From assembly GCA_902531885.1 (NCBI GenBank), contig CACAFZ010000001.1:62001-126000 (forward strand): a stretch of 64,000 nucleotides of DNA, in the 5' to 3' direction. Both the position numbers and the translations under genes were made by a program. This stretch comes from an uncultured Pelagibacteraceae bacterium (GTDB taxonomy: Bacteria; Pseudomonadota; Alphaproteobacteria; Pelagibacterales; Pelagibacteraceae). Positions 39,836 to 50,235 of the stretch are shown here, piece by piece. The notes below the pieces were generated by a model. The model had not been told where the DNA came from. It ran no database searches and was given only the letters and a program-made list of their open reading frames with translations. The stretch's first letter is position 1. Each line of letters starts with the position of its first letter.

Positions 39836-40936
39836 ATGAAAAATCTAAAAAAATTACCTTTCATTCTGTCAATTCTATCATTTTTAACACTATTTACATC
39901 TGCAAATGCTGAAATAAAAGTAGTTGCCTCAATTAAACCAATTCATTCCTTGGCTAGCTATTTAATGGAAGGTGTAGGTACTCCAAACTTAATAGTGGAC
40001 GGATATGCTTCACCTCATGGATTTGCAATGAAACCATCACATGCAAAAATGTTACAAGAAGCAGATCTTATATTTTGGGTAGGTGAGGGATTAGAAAATT
40101 TTTTAGAAAAACCATTGAAATCAATTGCTAAGAAAGCTGAAAAAATAGAGTTATTAGAAATTAAAGGATTACAAAAATTAAAATTTAGAGAAAAAAATAT
40201 CTTTGATGAACATGATGACCATGGTCACAAAGAAGATAAGCACGATGATCACGGACATGACGATGATGGTCACAAAGAGGACGATCACGATGACCACGAT
40301 CATGATAAAGATGGCCACAAAGAAGACGATCATGATGACCACAAAGAAGATGGTCACGATGACCACGATCATGATAAAGATGGCCACAAAGAAGACGATC
40401 ATGATGACCACGGACACGAAGGTCATGCACACGGAGAATATGACCCACACATTTGGTTAGACCCTATTAATGCAAAAGTAATTTTAAATGAAATGGTCGA
40501 GCATTTAATAGAAAATGATGAAAAAAATGCTTCGATTTATAAAAGTAACTTAGATAAAGCGCTTAAAGATATTGATAAACTTATTAGCGATGTAAAGAGT
40601 GAGCTAAATAAAGAAATTTCATTTATTGTATTTCATGATGCATATCAATATTTTGAAGAAAGATTTAATGTAAGTGTATTAGGTGCATTTACAGTGAATA
40701 CAGATATCATGCCAGGAGCAGAACAGTTATCAGAAATTAGAGAGATTATTGAGCACGATAAAGTTAGCTGTATATTTTCAGAACCTCAATTTAATCCAGA
40801 TATTATAAATACTGTTGCAAAAGATATGAAAATAAAAACTGGCGTTTTAGATCCATTAGGAGCTACTTTAAATCCAGGAAAAGATTTATATTTTGATCTT
40901 ATTAGAAATATTTCTTCATCATTTAAAGGTTGTTAA
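39836..40936 (+). CDS. znuA: zinc ABC transporter substrate-binding protein with His/Asp-rich loop
   Basis: IKVVASIKPIHSLASYLMEGVG; about 80-aa HDDHGHKED-type loop; EYDPHIWLDPINAKVI. Confidence 0.95.
   Translation: MKNLKKLPFILSILSFLTLFTSANAEIKVVASIKPIHSLASYLMEGVGTPNLIVDGYASPHGFAMKPSHAKMLQEADLIFWVGEGLENFLEKPLKSIAKKAEKIELLEIKGLQKLKFREKNIFDEHDDHGHKEDKHDDHGHDDDGHKEDDHDDHDHDKDGHKEDDHDDHKEDGHDDHDHDKDGHKEDDHDDHGHEGHAHGEYDPHIWLDPINAKVILNEMVEHLIENDEKNASIYKSNLDKALKDIDKLISDVKSELNKEISFIVFHDAYQYFEERFNVSVLGAFTVNTDIMPGAEQLSEIREIIEHDKVSCIFSEPQFNPDIINTVAKDMKIKTGVLDPLGATLNPGKDLYFDLIRNISSSFKGC
40286..40411 (+). repeat. tandem repeat in znuA: 57-bp exact copies, 69-bp period
   Basis: cacgatgaccacgatcatgataaagatggccacaaagaagacgatcatgatgaccac at 40286-40342 and again at 40355-40411. 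Confidence 0.9.
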
Positions 40937-40955
40937 TAAATACAGCTTAAAAAAT

Positions 40956-41711
40956 TTAAATCGGAAATATTGATAATTTTAGTCCCATTCTAATAGCTAC
41001 AAAGATAACTAATACTGCAGTTAATAAAGCTAATATTTTTGTTGGAAAAACTTTAAGGTTCAAAAAGTTACCTATTTGTCCACCAATAATAACGGCTAAC
41101 AAAAGTACCCAATAATTACTTATTTCATTAAAAACTGCATTTTTTGTAAGCTGACCAATAATTCCAGATAAAGAATTAATTAAAATAAATAATGATGCAG
41201 TTGTTACTATATGTTTTGGTCTACCAGCTCTTAATAAAAAAAGTATTGGGCTTAAAAATATACCACCACCTATGCCAACAATTCCTGATACAAATCCTAG
41301 ACAACAACCAATTAAAAAAGAAATAATTAATGGAATTTTTCTATAATTTTCTTCGTTATCATCATAAGATTTAAATTTAAATAATAATAAAACACCAGCA
41401 GAAGACAAAACTATAAAAAGCAATAATTCAAATAAGTTTTTATCTATTTCTAGTGATCCACCAATAAATGCTAATGGCACTGATCCAATTAGGTAAGGTA
41501 GTAATAATTTTAAATTAAGATTTCCAGCTCTTATGTAATTATAAGAATTACCAGATACGACAAAAATATTACATAATAAAGCGATTGCAGGAAATATGTG
41601 ATAGGGAACTCCCCATATCAAAAGAAGTGCTAAATAAGTTGAGCCACCTCCAAATCCAACACTTGAATAGATTGTTGCTGTAACAAAGAATAAAACTGAT
41701 AATAAAATCAT
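40956..41711 (-). CDS. TauE/SafE-family membrane protein
   Basis: SSVGFGGGSTYLALLLIWGVP; GFVSGIVGIGGGIFLSPILFLL. Confidence 0.85.
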   Translation of the reverse strand: MILLSVLFFVTATIYSSVGFGGGSTYLALLLIWGVPYHIFPAIALLCNIFVVSGNSYNYIRAGNLNLKLLLPYLIGSVPLAFIGGSLEIDKNLFELLLFIVLSSAGVLLLFKFKSYDDNEENYRKIPLIISFLIGCCLGFVSGIVGIGGGIFLSPILFLLRAGRPKHIVTTASLFILINSLSGIIGQLTKNAVFNEISNYWVLLLAVIIGGQIGNFLNLKVFPTKILALLTAVLVIFVAIRMGLKLSIFPI

Positions 41712-41781
41712 ATAAAATACTTATTTTTATTTGAATAAAAAATTTAAATCAAAAAAAAAATATAATATATTATTAATATAA

Positions 41782-41845
41782 AAGGGGTGTCTTTAAGACT
41801 GAGAATATACTCTTAGAACCTGTCCGGTAATTCAGAAAGGGAGAA
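41782..41845 (+). ncRNA. TPP riboswitch (THI element)
   Basis: aaggggtgtc..actgaga..atactcttagaacctgtccggtaattc..gaaagggag immediately before the symporter ATG. Confidence 0.93.
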
Positions 41846-43270
41846 ATGGATCAAATAAATATAATCAATCAAAACTTAACTTTAATTTTATTAATAATAA
41901 TTTGTTTAAGTTTTGTAATATTTGGAATTCATTATTCAAAAAAGTTTCAAGGTTTAAACAATTATTTAGTAGCCAATAGAAATGTCGGCACATTATCTTT
42001 AACTACAAGTTTAGTAGCATCAGCACTTGGAACGTGGATTTTATTTGGGCCAGCATCAGCGGCAACGTGGGGAGGGATAGGAGCCGTCATTGGATATTCT
42101 CTTGGTACAGCATTTCCTTTATTTATTTTAATCTACTTAGGCAAAAAATTTAGAAATCTATTTCCTAAAGGAAAAACCTTAATTGAAGTTGTTCGATTAA
42201 AATTTGGTAAAAAATTATTCAAATTAATTTTATTTTTAACAATTTTTTATATGTTTATTTTTCTCATTGCTGAATTAACAGCTGTTTCAATATTGGTTAA
42301 TTATATATCAGGTACACCTTTATGGATAACTGCTTTAATAGTAATATTAAGTTCACTTACCTATACTCTTTATGGAGGTTTAAGAGCTTCTATTTTTACT
42401 GACAATATTCAGTTTTTTGTAATTTTAATTCTGCTTTTATTTTCTTTTTTATATTTAATAAATGCTAACGATTTCAGCTTTAATTTCATAAAAGAAAATA
42501 AATCAATATTATTAAGCTCTAATTATTTACCTAATTTTACAGCTGGATTAACTTTCTTTATTGCGGTTGCTGCAACTAATTTGTTTCACCAAGGAAATTG
42601 GCAAAGAGTTTATGCTGCAAAAAATTATAATGTTTTAAAAAAATCTCTTATAATTTCTTTTTTAATAATCATTCCTATTGTTTTCTTTATGGGTTTTAGT
42701 GGTCTAGTAGCGGTATCTGCAAACAATAACGTTATTCCAGATCTTGCTTTTTTTTCTTTAATATTAAAAGAGCAATCGTTAGCTATTTCGGTAATAATTA
42801 TAATTTTAGCCATATCTTTAACAATTAGTAGTTTGGATACATTAATAAATGCCATTTCAAGTCTAGTTATTGTTGATGGAAAAAAGATATTAAATATTAA
42901 AAATGATTATTTAAAATTATCAAATCAATTTATAATATTTCTGTCATTAGTTGCATTTATTATTGCTTCAAAAGGACTAAGTATTCTTTATCTTTTTTTA
43001 TTGGCAGATTTATTATGTTGTTCGGCTGTTTTAACTATTTTTTATGGTTTTTATGATAAGAAAATTAATGAAAAAAATGCGTATGTATCGATCATTTTTG
43101 GACTTGTTTTAGGATTATTGTTATTTCCAAGTCCTGATTTTTCAAAATCTATTTTAGTGGGTATTTTACTACCAATTTCTTCATTTCCTGAATTTTTAAC
43201 TCAATCTTTGTTATTTTCTTCTTTTTTTGTCGCAACATTTTTACCTATATTGGGTTGGAAATTAAAATAA
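41846..43270 (+). CDS. thiV: sodium/solute symporter, probable thiamin-precursor transporter ThiV
   Basis: SSS family 474 aa; directly preceded by TPP riboswitch. Confidence 0.85.
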   Translation: MDQINIINQNLTLILLIIICLSFVIFGIHYSKKFQGLNNYLVANRNVGTLSLTTSLVASALGTWILFGPASAATWGGIGAVIGYSLGTAFPLFILIYLGKKFRNLFPKGKTLIEVVRLKFGKKLFKLILFLTIFYMFIFLIAELTAVSILVNYISGTPLWITALIVILSSLTYTLYGGLRASIFTDNIQFFVILILLLFSFLYLINANDFSFNFIKENKSILLSSNYLPNFTAGLTFFIAVAATNLFHQGNWQRVYAAKNYNVLKKSLIISFLIIIPIVFFMGFSGLVAVSANNNVIPDLAFFSLILKEQSLAISVIIIILAISLTISSLDTLINAISSLVIVDGKKILNIKNDYLKLSNQFIIFLSLVAFIIASKGLSILYLFLLADLLCCSAVLTIFYGFYDKKINEKNAYVSIIFGLVLGLLLFPSPDFSKSILVGILLPISSFPEFLTQSLLFSSFFVATFLPILGWKLK

Positions 43271-43290
43271 TATGTGTAGAGTGCTTTGAA

Positions 43291-44400
43291 ATGCTAAACT
43301 TTGTAATACCGTTTATAGTTCTTATTCTTGTAGTAGTTTTTATTCATGAATATGGACATTATTATTTTGCTAAGAGATATGGTGTAGGAGTTACAGATTT
43401 TTCCATAGGTTTTGGCAAGGAAATATTTGGTTGGAAAGATAAATCTGGCACCAGATGGAAGATATGCTGGATACCATTAGGTGGTTATGTCAAATTTTTT
43501 GGCGATAGAAATGTTTTTTCTCAAAGTGATCAAGAAGAATTAATTAAGAAATATAGTGAAGAAGATAGAAAAAAATTATTTACTTTAAAGCCTTTATACC
43601 AGAGATCATTAATAGTTGCTGCAGGACCAATTGCTAATTTTATCTTAGCAATTTTCATATTTTTATTCATTTATATGTTTATTGGTAAGGATTTTACTCC
43701 TGCAATGATTGATGAAGTTACAAAGGATAGCCCAGCTGAAGTTGCGGGACTTAAAAAAAATGATGTAATTATTGAAATTGATGGCACTGAAGTAAAAAGT
43801 ATTCTTGATGTCTCAAAATTAATTACAATGTCTACATCTGAATATATTGATTTTAAAGTATCGAGATTTGATCAGGATTTACTTTTAAAAGTAAAACCAA
43901 AAATGGTTTTATCTGAGGACAATTTAGGAAATAAAATTAATAAAAGAATAGTTGGTATAAAGTTAAGCCCATATAATAATGAAATTAATCATGTTAAATT
44001 AGGACCAGCCCAAGCGCTATATCATTCAATAAATGAAGTTTATTTTGTAATTACTGCTTCACTCAAATATTTGGGATCAATGTTTACTGGTAGTGGGGAT
44101 AGTTCTCAGTTAGGTGGACCTATTAGAATTGCTAAAATGACAGGTCAAGTTGCTGAGTTTGGTATTATTCCTTTTATAAGTATGATGGCTTATATTTCTA
44201 TAAGTTTGGGTTTAATAAACTTGTTTCCTATACCTCTTTTAGATGGTGGACATTTAATGTTTTATGGTTTTGAAAAAATATTAGGAAGACCATTAAGTCA
44301 AAAAACACAAGAAGGATTCTTTCGAATCGGTATGTTTTTATTGCTATCTTTGATGTTTTTTGCGACTTTTAATGACCTCAAAGATTTAGGTCTATTTTAA
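43291..44400 (+). CDS. rseP: RseP-like site-2 protease (M50)
   Basis: VVFIHEYGHYYFAKRYGVGV; PDZ domain; NLFPIPLLDGGHLMFYGFE. ATG at 43291 preferred over 43255. Confidence 0.92.
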   Translation: MLNFVIPFIVLILVVVFIHEYGHYYFAKRYGVGVTDFSIGFGKEIFGWKDKSGTRWKICWIPLGGYVKFFGDRNVFSQSDQEELIKKYSEEDRKKLFTLKPLYQRSLIVAAGPIANFILAIFIFLFIYMFIGKDFTPAMIDEVTKDSPAEVAGLKKNDVIIEIDGTEVKSILDVSKLITMSTSEYIDFKVSRFDQDLLLKVKPKMVLSEDNLGNKINKRIVGIKLSPYNNEINHVKLGPAQALYHSINEVYFVITASLKYLGSMFTGSGDSSQLGGPIRIAKMTGQVAEFGIIPFISMMAYISISLGLINLFPIPLLDGGHLMFYGFEKILGRPLSQKTQEGFFRIGMFLLLSLMFFATFNDLKDLGLF

Positions 44401-44548
44401 AGGGTTTTTAAACACAAAAAAAACCAATAAAATCAATACTTTTTTAGCACAAGATATAGTGTGAATTAATTAAATATATACTAAAAAAAAGCTTGAAAAA
44501 TAAAGGATTTTGTTAAGTATCTAAATAACCTTTAAAACCGGAGCTAAA

Positions 44549-44824
44549 ATGAACAAAAAACAATTAGTGGCTAAATTGGCTGGTTCTTTAAACCAAAGTA
44601 AAGCTGATGCTGAGCGTACTTTTGATACTATTACCAACACTATTTTAGATGCATTAAAAAATGACGATGCAGTTAAAATTGCTGGTTTTGGCACTTATAA
44701 AGTAGCTAAGAGAAAAGCAAGAATTGGCAGAAACCCAAGAACTGGAGAGCAAATCCAGATTGCGGCTTCTCAAAAGGTAAAGTTTTTACCTGCTAAAGCG
44801 CTTAAAGAAATATTCAATAAGTAA
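44549..44824 (+). CDS. HU-family DNA-binding protein
   Basis: FGTYKVAKRKARIGRNPRTGEQIQIAASQKVKFLPAKALKE. Confidence 0.95.
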   Translation: MNKKQLVAKLAGSLNQSKADAERTFDTITNTILDALKNDDAVKIAGFGTYKVAKRKARIGRNPRTGEQIQIAASQKVKFLPAKALKEIFNK

Positions 44825-44835
44825 GTCTATCTTAG

Positions 44836-44873
44836 ACAGCCTTTAATAAAATTAATTTTTTATTAAGGGCTGT
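44836..44873 (+). terminator. Rho-independent terminator after HU gene
   Basis: acagcctttaataaa ... tttattaagggctgt, long stem with one G-U, followed by tttattt. Confidence 0.9.
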
Positions 44874-44884
44874 TTTATTTGATT

Positions 44885-45931
44885 TTATACCTCATTTTCT
44901 TCCCAAACTTTTTTCCAATCAAAATTTGGTGGTATTCCATATATAGAATTTACATTTGCGCAATGCATTGAAAGTGATGGAATTGGAGATAAACAAATTT
45001 CTTTTTCATATATTTCGTGTAATTTTTTTTCCATTGGGTGATGTCTTTTTGTACACATAGACACAAGTTCTTTCATGTATTTTTGAAGCATTTTTTTACT
45101 AGTAAAAAATGTGATCAAAGTTTCATTGATTTGTCTCCAATGTCTCATATTTCCAAAAAATACTGAAGTTTTTTCAATATTTGAATATAAATAAGGGTAA
45201 TCAGCAGGACATAAAAAAAGCTCTTTATTTAGCTGAGATGAAAGTTTTTCGTAGGTAAATAACATTTCAGAAATTGCCATTTTTTCATGAATATAGTCAT
45301 CTTCTAAAATATAGAATAAATCTGAATTTTCACTTTCTGCGATTTCAAGGGATTTATATATATTTCGCATATTTGATAACATATTTTTAGATATTTCTTT
45401 TCCATTAGTGTCTAATTTTTCAATTTTATCTAAAAATTCATCATTCTTAATACTGACTAGTTTAGTATCTAAATCACTCTTATTTAGAATGGAGTTAATT
45501 TTATCTAAAGTTTTTTGTTCTGATTTATCATCGGTAACTATAATTTTGAAATTAATATCTTTAAAATAGTTTTTGGCATAATTACACGATTTAATTACAG
45601 AGTTAATCGTTCTATAAGTATACTCACTTTTTTGACTTTCAAATATTCTGCTTTTATTTTGATCAAGCATTACTTGATTATTTTCTAGATCACCGAAAGT
45701 ATATGATCTTATTATTATAGTGAGACTTTCTATTTTTCTAGATATAGTTGTTTCACCCAAAGGAATTGATATTGATTTAACACCACTTTTACTTAAATTT
45801 TTTTTAATATATAAATCTTCATCTGCAATATTAAGATTAGATTGGTCAACCATTTCATATCCTAATTTTCTCACTAATTTTAGAAGTATTTTTTTAAAGA
45901 AACTACTTTTTGAAGATTTTTTTATTTTCAT
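44885..45931 (-). CDS. glycosyltransferase-like (GT-A-like) protein
   Basis: FKIIVTDDKSEQKTLDKI and LFYILEDDYIHEKMAISEM. Confidence 0.45.
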   Translation of the reverse strand: MKIKKSSKSSFFKKILLKLVRKLGYEMVDQSNLNIADEDLYIKKNLSKSGVKSISIPLGETTISRKIESLTIIIRSYTFGDLENNQVMLDQNKSRIFESQKSEYTYRTINSVIKSCNYAKNYFKDINFKIIVTDDKSEQKTLDKINSILNKSDLDTKLVSIKNDEFLDKIEKLDTNGKEISKNMLSNMRNIYKSLEIAESENSDLFYILEDDYIHEKMAISEMLFTYEKLSSQLNKELFLCPADYPYLYSNIEKTSVFFGNMRHWRQINETLITFFTSKKMLQKYMKELVSMCTKRHHPMEKKLHEIYEKEICLSPIPSLSMHCANVNSIYGIPPNFDWKKVWEENEV

Positions 45932-45980
45932 AAATTAATAAACTTTCAAATTTTTTTGCCTATGTTATATTTATACTATT

Positions 45981-46364
45981 ATGTCAATTAAGTCATCTCA
46001 AACACTTATTAAAGAAGCGTTAAGCGAAGTTAAAACTATAACACCTAAAGAAGCTTTAGAAATGGTCAATAGTAATCAATGCAATCTTATTGATATTAGA
46101 GACGGTTTAGAACTTGAAAGAGAAGGAAGAGTAGAGAATTCTCATCATGTTTCAAGAGGCTTATTAGAATTTTCTATTCATCCAGAAAGTCCATATGTTC
46201 AAAAAGAAAACTTAGATCTAAATAAAGAATTAGTACTATTTTGTGCTGCAGGAGGAAGATCAGCTTTAGCAGCCAAAACTCTTAAAGAAATGGGATTTAA
46301 AAAAGTATCTCATATTGATGGTGGATTTAACTTAATGAAGAACAGTGGATTTAAAATAGTTTAG
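45981..46364 (+). CDS. rhodanese-like domain protein
   Basis: NLIDIRDGLELEREGRVENSHHVSRG; LVLFCAAGGRSALAAKTLKEMGF. Confidence 0.9.
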   Translation: MSIKSSQTLIKEALSEVKTITPKEALEMVNSNQCNLIDIRDGLELEREGRVENSHHVSRGLLEFSIHPESPYVQKENLDLNKELVLFCAAGGRSALAAKTLKEMGFKKVSHIDGGFNLMKNSGFKIV

Positions 46365-46945
46365 TTTTTATATTCATCCAAAGCATAGTCTAATCTATCT
46401 TGACCCCAAAATATTTTATTGTTTACAACAAATGTTGGAGCACCAAATATTTTTTTATCGAATGCTTCTTGAGTTAATTTTGTTAATAGTTCTTTTGTTT
46501 CTTGCTTTTTAATATTTTCATAAAAATGAACACCATCCACTTTTAATTCATTGATGACATTTGTGGTATTTTTTTCATCGTTTAGATCTATATTTAATAA
46601 CCAGTAAGCATCAAAAAACTTATCAATGTATTCTTTTTTAATTTCATCTTTAACTATCAATAAACCTCTCATCAATTTTAAGGAATTAATCGGGAATTTT
46701 TTATTAAACACAAAATTAATATTGTATTTTTTTGCAATCATCTCGCAATCTTCTACTAAATAATTTTTTTTAGATTTTATTAAAGCAGGAGCTGTTATTC
46801 CTGCCAAGTTATGTAATCCTCCTAGCAATATGGGTTTATAAGAAAACTTTATATTTTCATTTTTTTGAATCTTAACTATTCTTTTATGAGCTAAATAGGA
46901 ATATGGACTTATAAAGTCAAAGTAAAAATCTATAACCTTAGTCAT
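46361..46945 (-). CDS. 2-hydroxychromene-2-carboxylate isomerase/DsbA-family protein
   Basis: VIDFYFDFISPYSYLAHKRI; FGAPTFVVNNKIFWGQDRLDYAL. Confidence 0.85.
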   Translation of the reverse strand: MTKVIDFYFDFISPYSYLAHKRIVKIQKNENIKFSYKPILLGGLHNLAGITAPALIKSKKNYLVEDCEMIAKKYNINFVFNKKFPINSLKLMRGLLIVKDEIKKEYIDKFFDAYWLLNIDLNDEKNTTNVINELKVDGVHFYENIKKQETKELLTKLTQEAFDKKIFGAPTFVVNNKIFWGQDRLDYALDEYKN

Positions 46946-47411
46946 AAAGTGAAACTCGCTTTGCAAAGAATATTCTTATTATCCAATAAACGAATATACC
47001 AACTGGACCTATGAAATAAGTAAACAAGAGAGGAAAAAAAACAATAATTTTAGATATATTTAATTTTTGACTATCTTTAACAATCCATGAACCACAAAAT
47101 AAATTTATTGCTAGAAAATGAACCCAAAATAAAATTAGAAATGAACTATTTGAAAATAAATCGCTAAGCTCGTCAATGCCTAGGTATAAATTAAAATTGT
47201 TTAAAAAGTCATAATCTTGAATAAATACATAGTATAGAAGATAAATATATATCGCTCCGAATAGAAAATAAGGAAATATCGAAGAAACAAAAAAACTGGA
47301 AATTTTAGATTGAGGGAAAAATAACAAAATAATCCAAAAAGGAATAACCCCTATGTTCAACCATAAATAGATCATATCTATAGTGAAGAAAGTATAAATT
47401 TGTTCGATCAT
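46938..47411 (-). CDS. hypothetical multi-pass membrane protein
   Basis: 157 aa hydrophobic ORF overlapping downstream start. Confidence 0.6.
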   Translation of the reverse strand: MIEQIYTFFTIDMIYLWLNIGVIPFWIILLFFPQSKISSFFVSSIFPYFLFGAIYIYLLYYVFIQDYDFLNNFNLYLGIDELSDLFSNSSFLILFWVHFLAINLFCGSWIVKDSQKLNISKIIVFFPLLFTYFIGPVGIFVYWIIRIFFAKRVSLYD

Positions 47412-47439
47412 TAATATATATATTATATTAAATTAAGCT

Positions 47440-48003
47440 GTGATTCCTATAAAAAATAAAAAAAAAACACTAGAGGCTACTGTTGATGAAATGAGACAAT
47501 TTTCATTTTCTTATATTGAAAAATACGCTCCATCAAAGCAACAATTAAAAACCTATTTATTAAAAAAATATTTAAGAACATCAATAACGAATATTAATAA
47601 AAAAAACATAAGTGATTTAATAGATGTTGTTATTCAAGATTTAGAACAGACAAAATTTTTAAATGATAAATATTATTCTAAAACTAAAGCAAAAAATTTA
47701 ATTCAAAAAGGTAGTTCTATAAATAAAATTAGAAATTATCTTTTTTTAAAAGGAATAAAAAATAGCTACATAACTGAAACTATTTCAGAAATTAAAGAAA
47801 ATAACGAAGACCAAGATTTTTTTTCCGCAATTAAACTTTGTAAAAAGAAAAGAATTGGCCCTTCGAGAGATGAAAATAATAGATCTTTATTTTATAAAAA
47901 AGATATGGGTATTTTGGCTAGATCAGGCTTTGATTTTGAAACATCAAAAAAAGTTATTAATATTGATAAAGATGAATATCTAAAAATAATTAATTTACTT
48001 TAA
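47440..48003 (+). CDS. recX: RecX-like regulatory protein
   Basis: FSYIEKYAPSKQQLKTYLLKKYL; repeated three-helix RecX pattern; KKVINID. Confidence 0.7.
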   Translation: MIPIKNKKKTLEATVDEMRQFSFSYIEKYAPSKQQLKTYLLKKYLRTSITNINKKNISDLIDVVIQDLEQTKFLNDKYYSKTKAKNLIQKGSSINKIRNYLFLKGIKNSYITETISEIKENNEDQDFFSAIKLCKKKRIGPSRDENNRSLFYKKDMGILARSGFDFETSKKVINIDKDEYLKIINLL

Positions 48004-48132
48004 TCTTTTTTTTTCATTTAGATAATAATTTATCTTATTTTTAATGTAATTCTTTACAAATACAAAAGCTATTAAACCAAAAATTGATACAGATACAATT
48101 ATTATTAATATTATTCTTAACTGTTCATCCAT
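47995..48132 (-). CDS. small single-TM protein, 45 aa
   Basis: Not in ORF track: MDEQLRIILIIIVSVSIFGLIAFVFVKNYIKNKINYYLNEKKRLK, ATG abutting the cysQ stop. Confidence 0.45.
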   Translation of the reverse strand: MDEQLRIILIIIVSVSIFGLIAFVFVKNYIKNKINYYLNEKKRLK

Positions 48133-48905
48133 TACAAAGTTTCACTTCTTTTCAAAATTAAACCTGGATTTTTAAAGTCTTTCTTCCCATACAACACTTC
48201 ATTTCCTTGCAAATCAGTAACTACACCACCAGCATTATTTAGTATTGCATGACCTGCTGCTATGTCCCATTCACTGGCCCTAGGTTCAGCAACATAAAGA
48301 TCATACTCTCCTGTTGCTATTACACAAAATTTTAGTGAGCTTTTCATTTTTTTATGTTCAGTTACACCAATTTTTTTGTGTATATCTGAAATAATTGGTT
48401 TTAGGTTATCGGAATAGGAAACTGCTTTGATTTCATTTTTTTTAGTTTTTTTTGCACAATTTAATATTATTTCTTTCTTATCTTTTAATTCATATGAATT
48501 TTTTTCGGCAAAACTATAAAACAATCTTTTTTTAGCTGGTGCATTAATTATTCCTATAACTGGTTTTCTATTAATTATTAGTGCAGCATTAAGAGTAAAC
48601 TCTTCCCTGTTATTTATATAATCGAATGTTCCATCAATTGGATCTATTAACCAAAAATTACTTAAATCTTTTATATCTTTATTTTTTGAAGCTTCTTCAG
48701 ATATAATTGGAATTTCTGGAGTAAGTTCACTGATCTTATTAACTAAAAGTTTATTAACTTCTAAATCACCGTTTGTAACAGGGGTATTATCTTCTTTGAT
48801 TTCTTTTATAAGGCCTTTTTTTCTTAGCTCCAAAGAAAGATCTCCAGCTTTAATAAAAGTATCTAATAGTTCATTGTTAATTTTTTTTCTGTCTTCTATT
48901 TTCAT
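48132..48905 (-). CDS. cysQ: 3'(2'),5'-bisphosphate nucleotidase CysQ-like (inositol monophosphatase family)
   Basis: IISEEASKN; FWLIDPIDGTFDYINNREEFTLNAALI; EWDIAAGHAIL. Confidence 0.9.
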   Translation of the reverse strand: MKIEDRKKINNELLDTFIKAGDLSLELRKKGLIKEIKEDNTPVTNGDLEVNKLLVNKISELTPEIPIISEEASKNKDIKDLSNFWLIDPIDGTFDYINNREEFTLNAALIINRKPVIGIINAPAKKRLFYSFAEKNSYELKDKKEIILNCAKKTKKNEIKAVSYSDNLKPIISDIHKKIGVTEHKKMKSSLKFCVIATGEYDLYVAEPRASEWDIAAGHAILNNAGGVVTDLQGNEVLYGKKDFKNPGLILKRSETL

Positions 48906-49075
48906 TTGTTTTCAACTTTTCTTAATTCAATATTAGAAGAAATAATTACTTTTTTACCAGCATTTTCAAAGTTTACAGTAATTTTATCATTAATTATTGA
49001 TTGTACTTGGCCTATGCCCCAATCTTTATTTGAAGGATTTACCACTTTATCACCCGGTTCAATATCTAAAATCAT
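48902..49075 (-). CDS. DUF3553-like small protein, 57 aa
   Basis: Not in ORF track: [57 protein letters not shown]; overlaps cysQ start. Confidence 0.75.
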   Translation of the reverse strand: MILDIEPGDKVVNPSNKDWGIGQVQSIINDKITVNFENAGKKVIISSNIELRKVENK

Positions 49076-49117
49076 TTATTTAAAGTTATATTAGAAATAA
49101 GTATAAATACCATCAAT

Positions 49118-50230
49118 ATGAAAACAAAAATAAATTCTCTCGGTATTGAAAAAGACCCAAAAGATACAAAAGTAATTGTGGCAATGTCTGGTGGAGTAGA
49201 TTCATCAACGGTGGCCGGGCTAATGAAAAAAGAAGGATACAAAGTTACGGGTATAACTTTAAAACTTTACGATGATAGTAAACAAGTTGCCAAATCGAAA
49301 CAATGTTGCTCAGGTCAAGATATTATGGACGCAAAAAGAGTAGCAAATAAATTAGATATAGATCACAAGATATTATATTACCAAAATAAATTTAAGACTG
49401 GAGTAATAGATAACTTTGTAGAAAGTTATTTAAAAGGAGAAACTCCTATACCATGTGTGCAATGTAATAAGACAGTAAAGTTTAAAGATCTATTTGAAGA
49501 GTCAAAAAATCTAAATGCAGATGCTTTAATTACCGGACATTATGTAAAAAATATAGCTGAAAAAAATAAAAATGAAATGTACAGAGCTACAGATGAGGGT
49601 AGGGATCAAAGTTATTTCTTATTTAATACCACAAGAGAACAATTAAATTTTTTGAGGTTTCCTTTAGGAGCAATGTTAAAGGATCAGACCAGAAGAATAG
49701 CAAAAGAACTTGAGCTTAATGTTGCTGATAAACCAGATAGTCAAGATATTTGTTTTGTTCCAAATGGAAACTATGCATCAGTAATACAAAAGTTTAAACC
49801 TGAATCTTTTAAAAAAGGAAACATAAAAAATTTAGAAGGAAAAGTTATTGGAGTCCACGAAGGTATAATAAACTATACAGTTGGACAGAGAAAAGGGATA
49901 AAAGTGTCAGATAAAGAAGCATTATACGTAATTAAAATTAATGCAGATAAAAATGAAATCATAGTTGGTAGAAAAGAAGCTTTAGCAAAAAAAATTATTT
50001 ATTTAAAAAATTTAAATTTATTGGTTGATAATGAGGAATTTAAAGATGATATTTTTGTTAAAGTAAGATCTACGGGTAAATTGCTTAAATCAAAAGTTAA
50101 AATAAATAACACTTCTGCAAATGTGAATTTATTTGAAAATGAATATGGAATATCTCCAGGTCAAGCATGCGTGTTTTATAAAAAAAATATTAATGGTTAT
50201 AAAGTTCTTGGTGGTGGCTGGATTAAGTAA
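49118..50230 (+). CDS. mnmA: tRNA 2-thiouridine(34) synthase MnmA
   Basis: [60 protein letters not shown]. Confidence 0.97.
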   Translation: MKTKINSLGIEKDPKDTKVIVAMSGGVDSSTVAGLMKKEGYKVTGITLKLYDDSKQVAKSKQCCSGQDIMDAKRVANKLDIDHKILYYQNKFKTGVIDNFVESYLKGETPIPCVQCNKTVKFKDLFEESKNLNADALITGHYVKNIAEKNKNEMYRATDEGRDQSYFLFNTTREQLNFLRFPLGAMLKDQTRRIAKELELNVADKPDSQDICFVPNGNYASVIQKFKPESFKKGNIKNLEGKVIGVHEGIINYTVGQRKGIKVSDKEALYVIKINADKNEIIVGRKEALAKKIIYLKNLNLLVDNEEFKDDIFVKVRSTGKLLKSKVKINNTSANVNLFENEYGISPGQACVFYKKNINGYKVLGGGWIK

Positions 50231-50235
50231 TTAGT

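Noticed and set aside
40206-40440. Repeated units resembling a CRISPR-like array
   Set aside because: In-frame coding repeat in znuA; no distinct spacers and no cas genes.
40178-40460. Extra ORFs in other frames across the His-rich znuA segment (40178..40450 -, 40185..40448 -, 40203..40460 +)
   Set aside because: Products of the low-complexity repeat, which lacks stops in several frames; the znuA frame is the real one.
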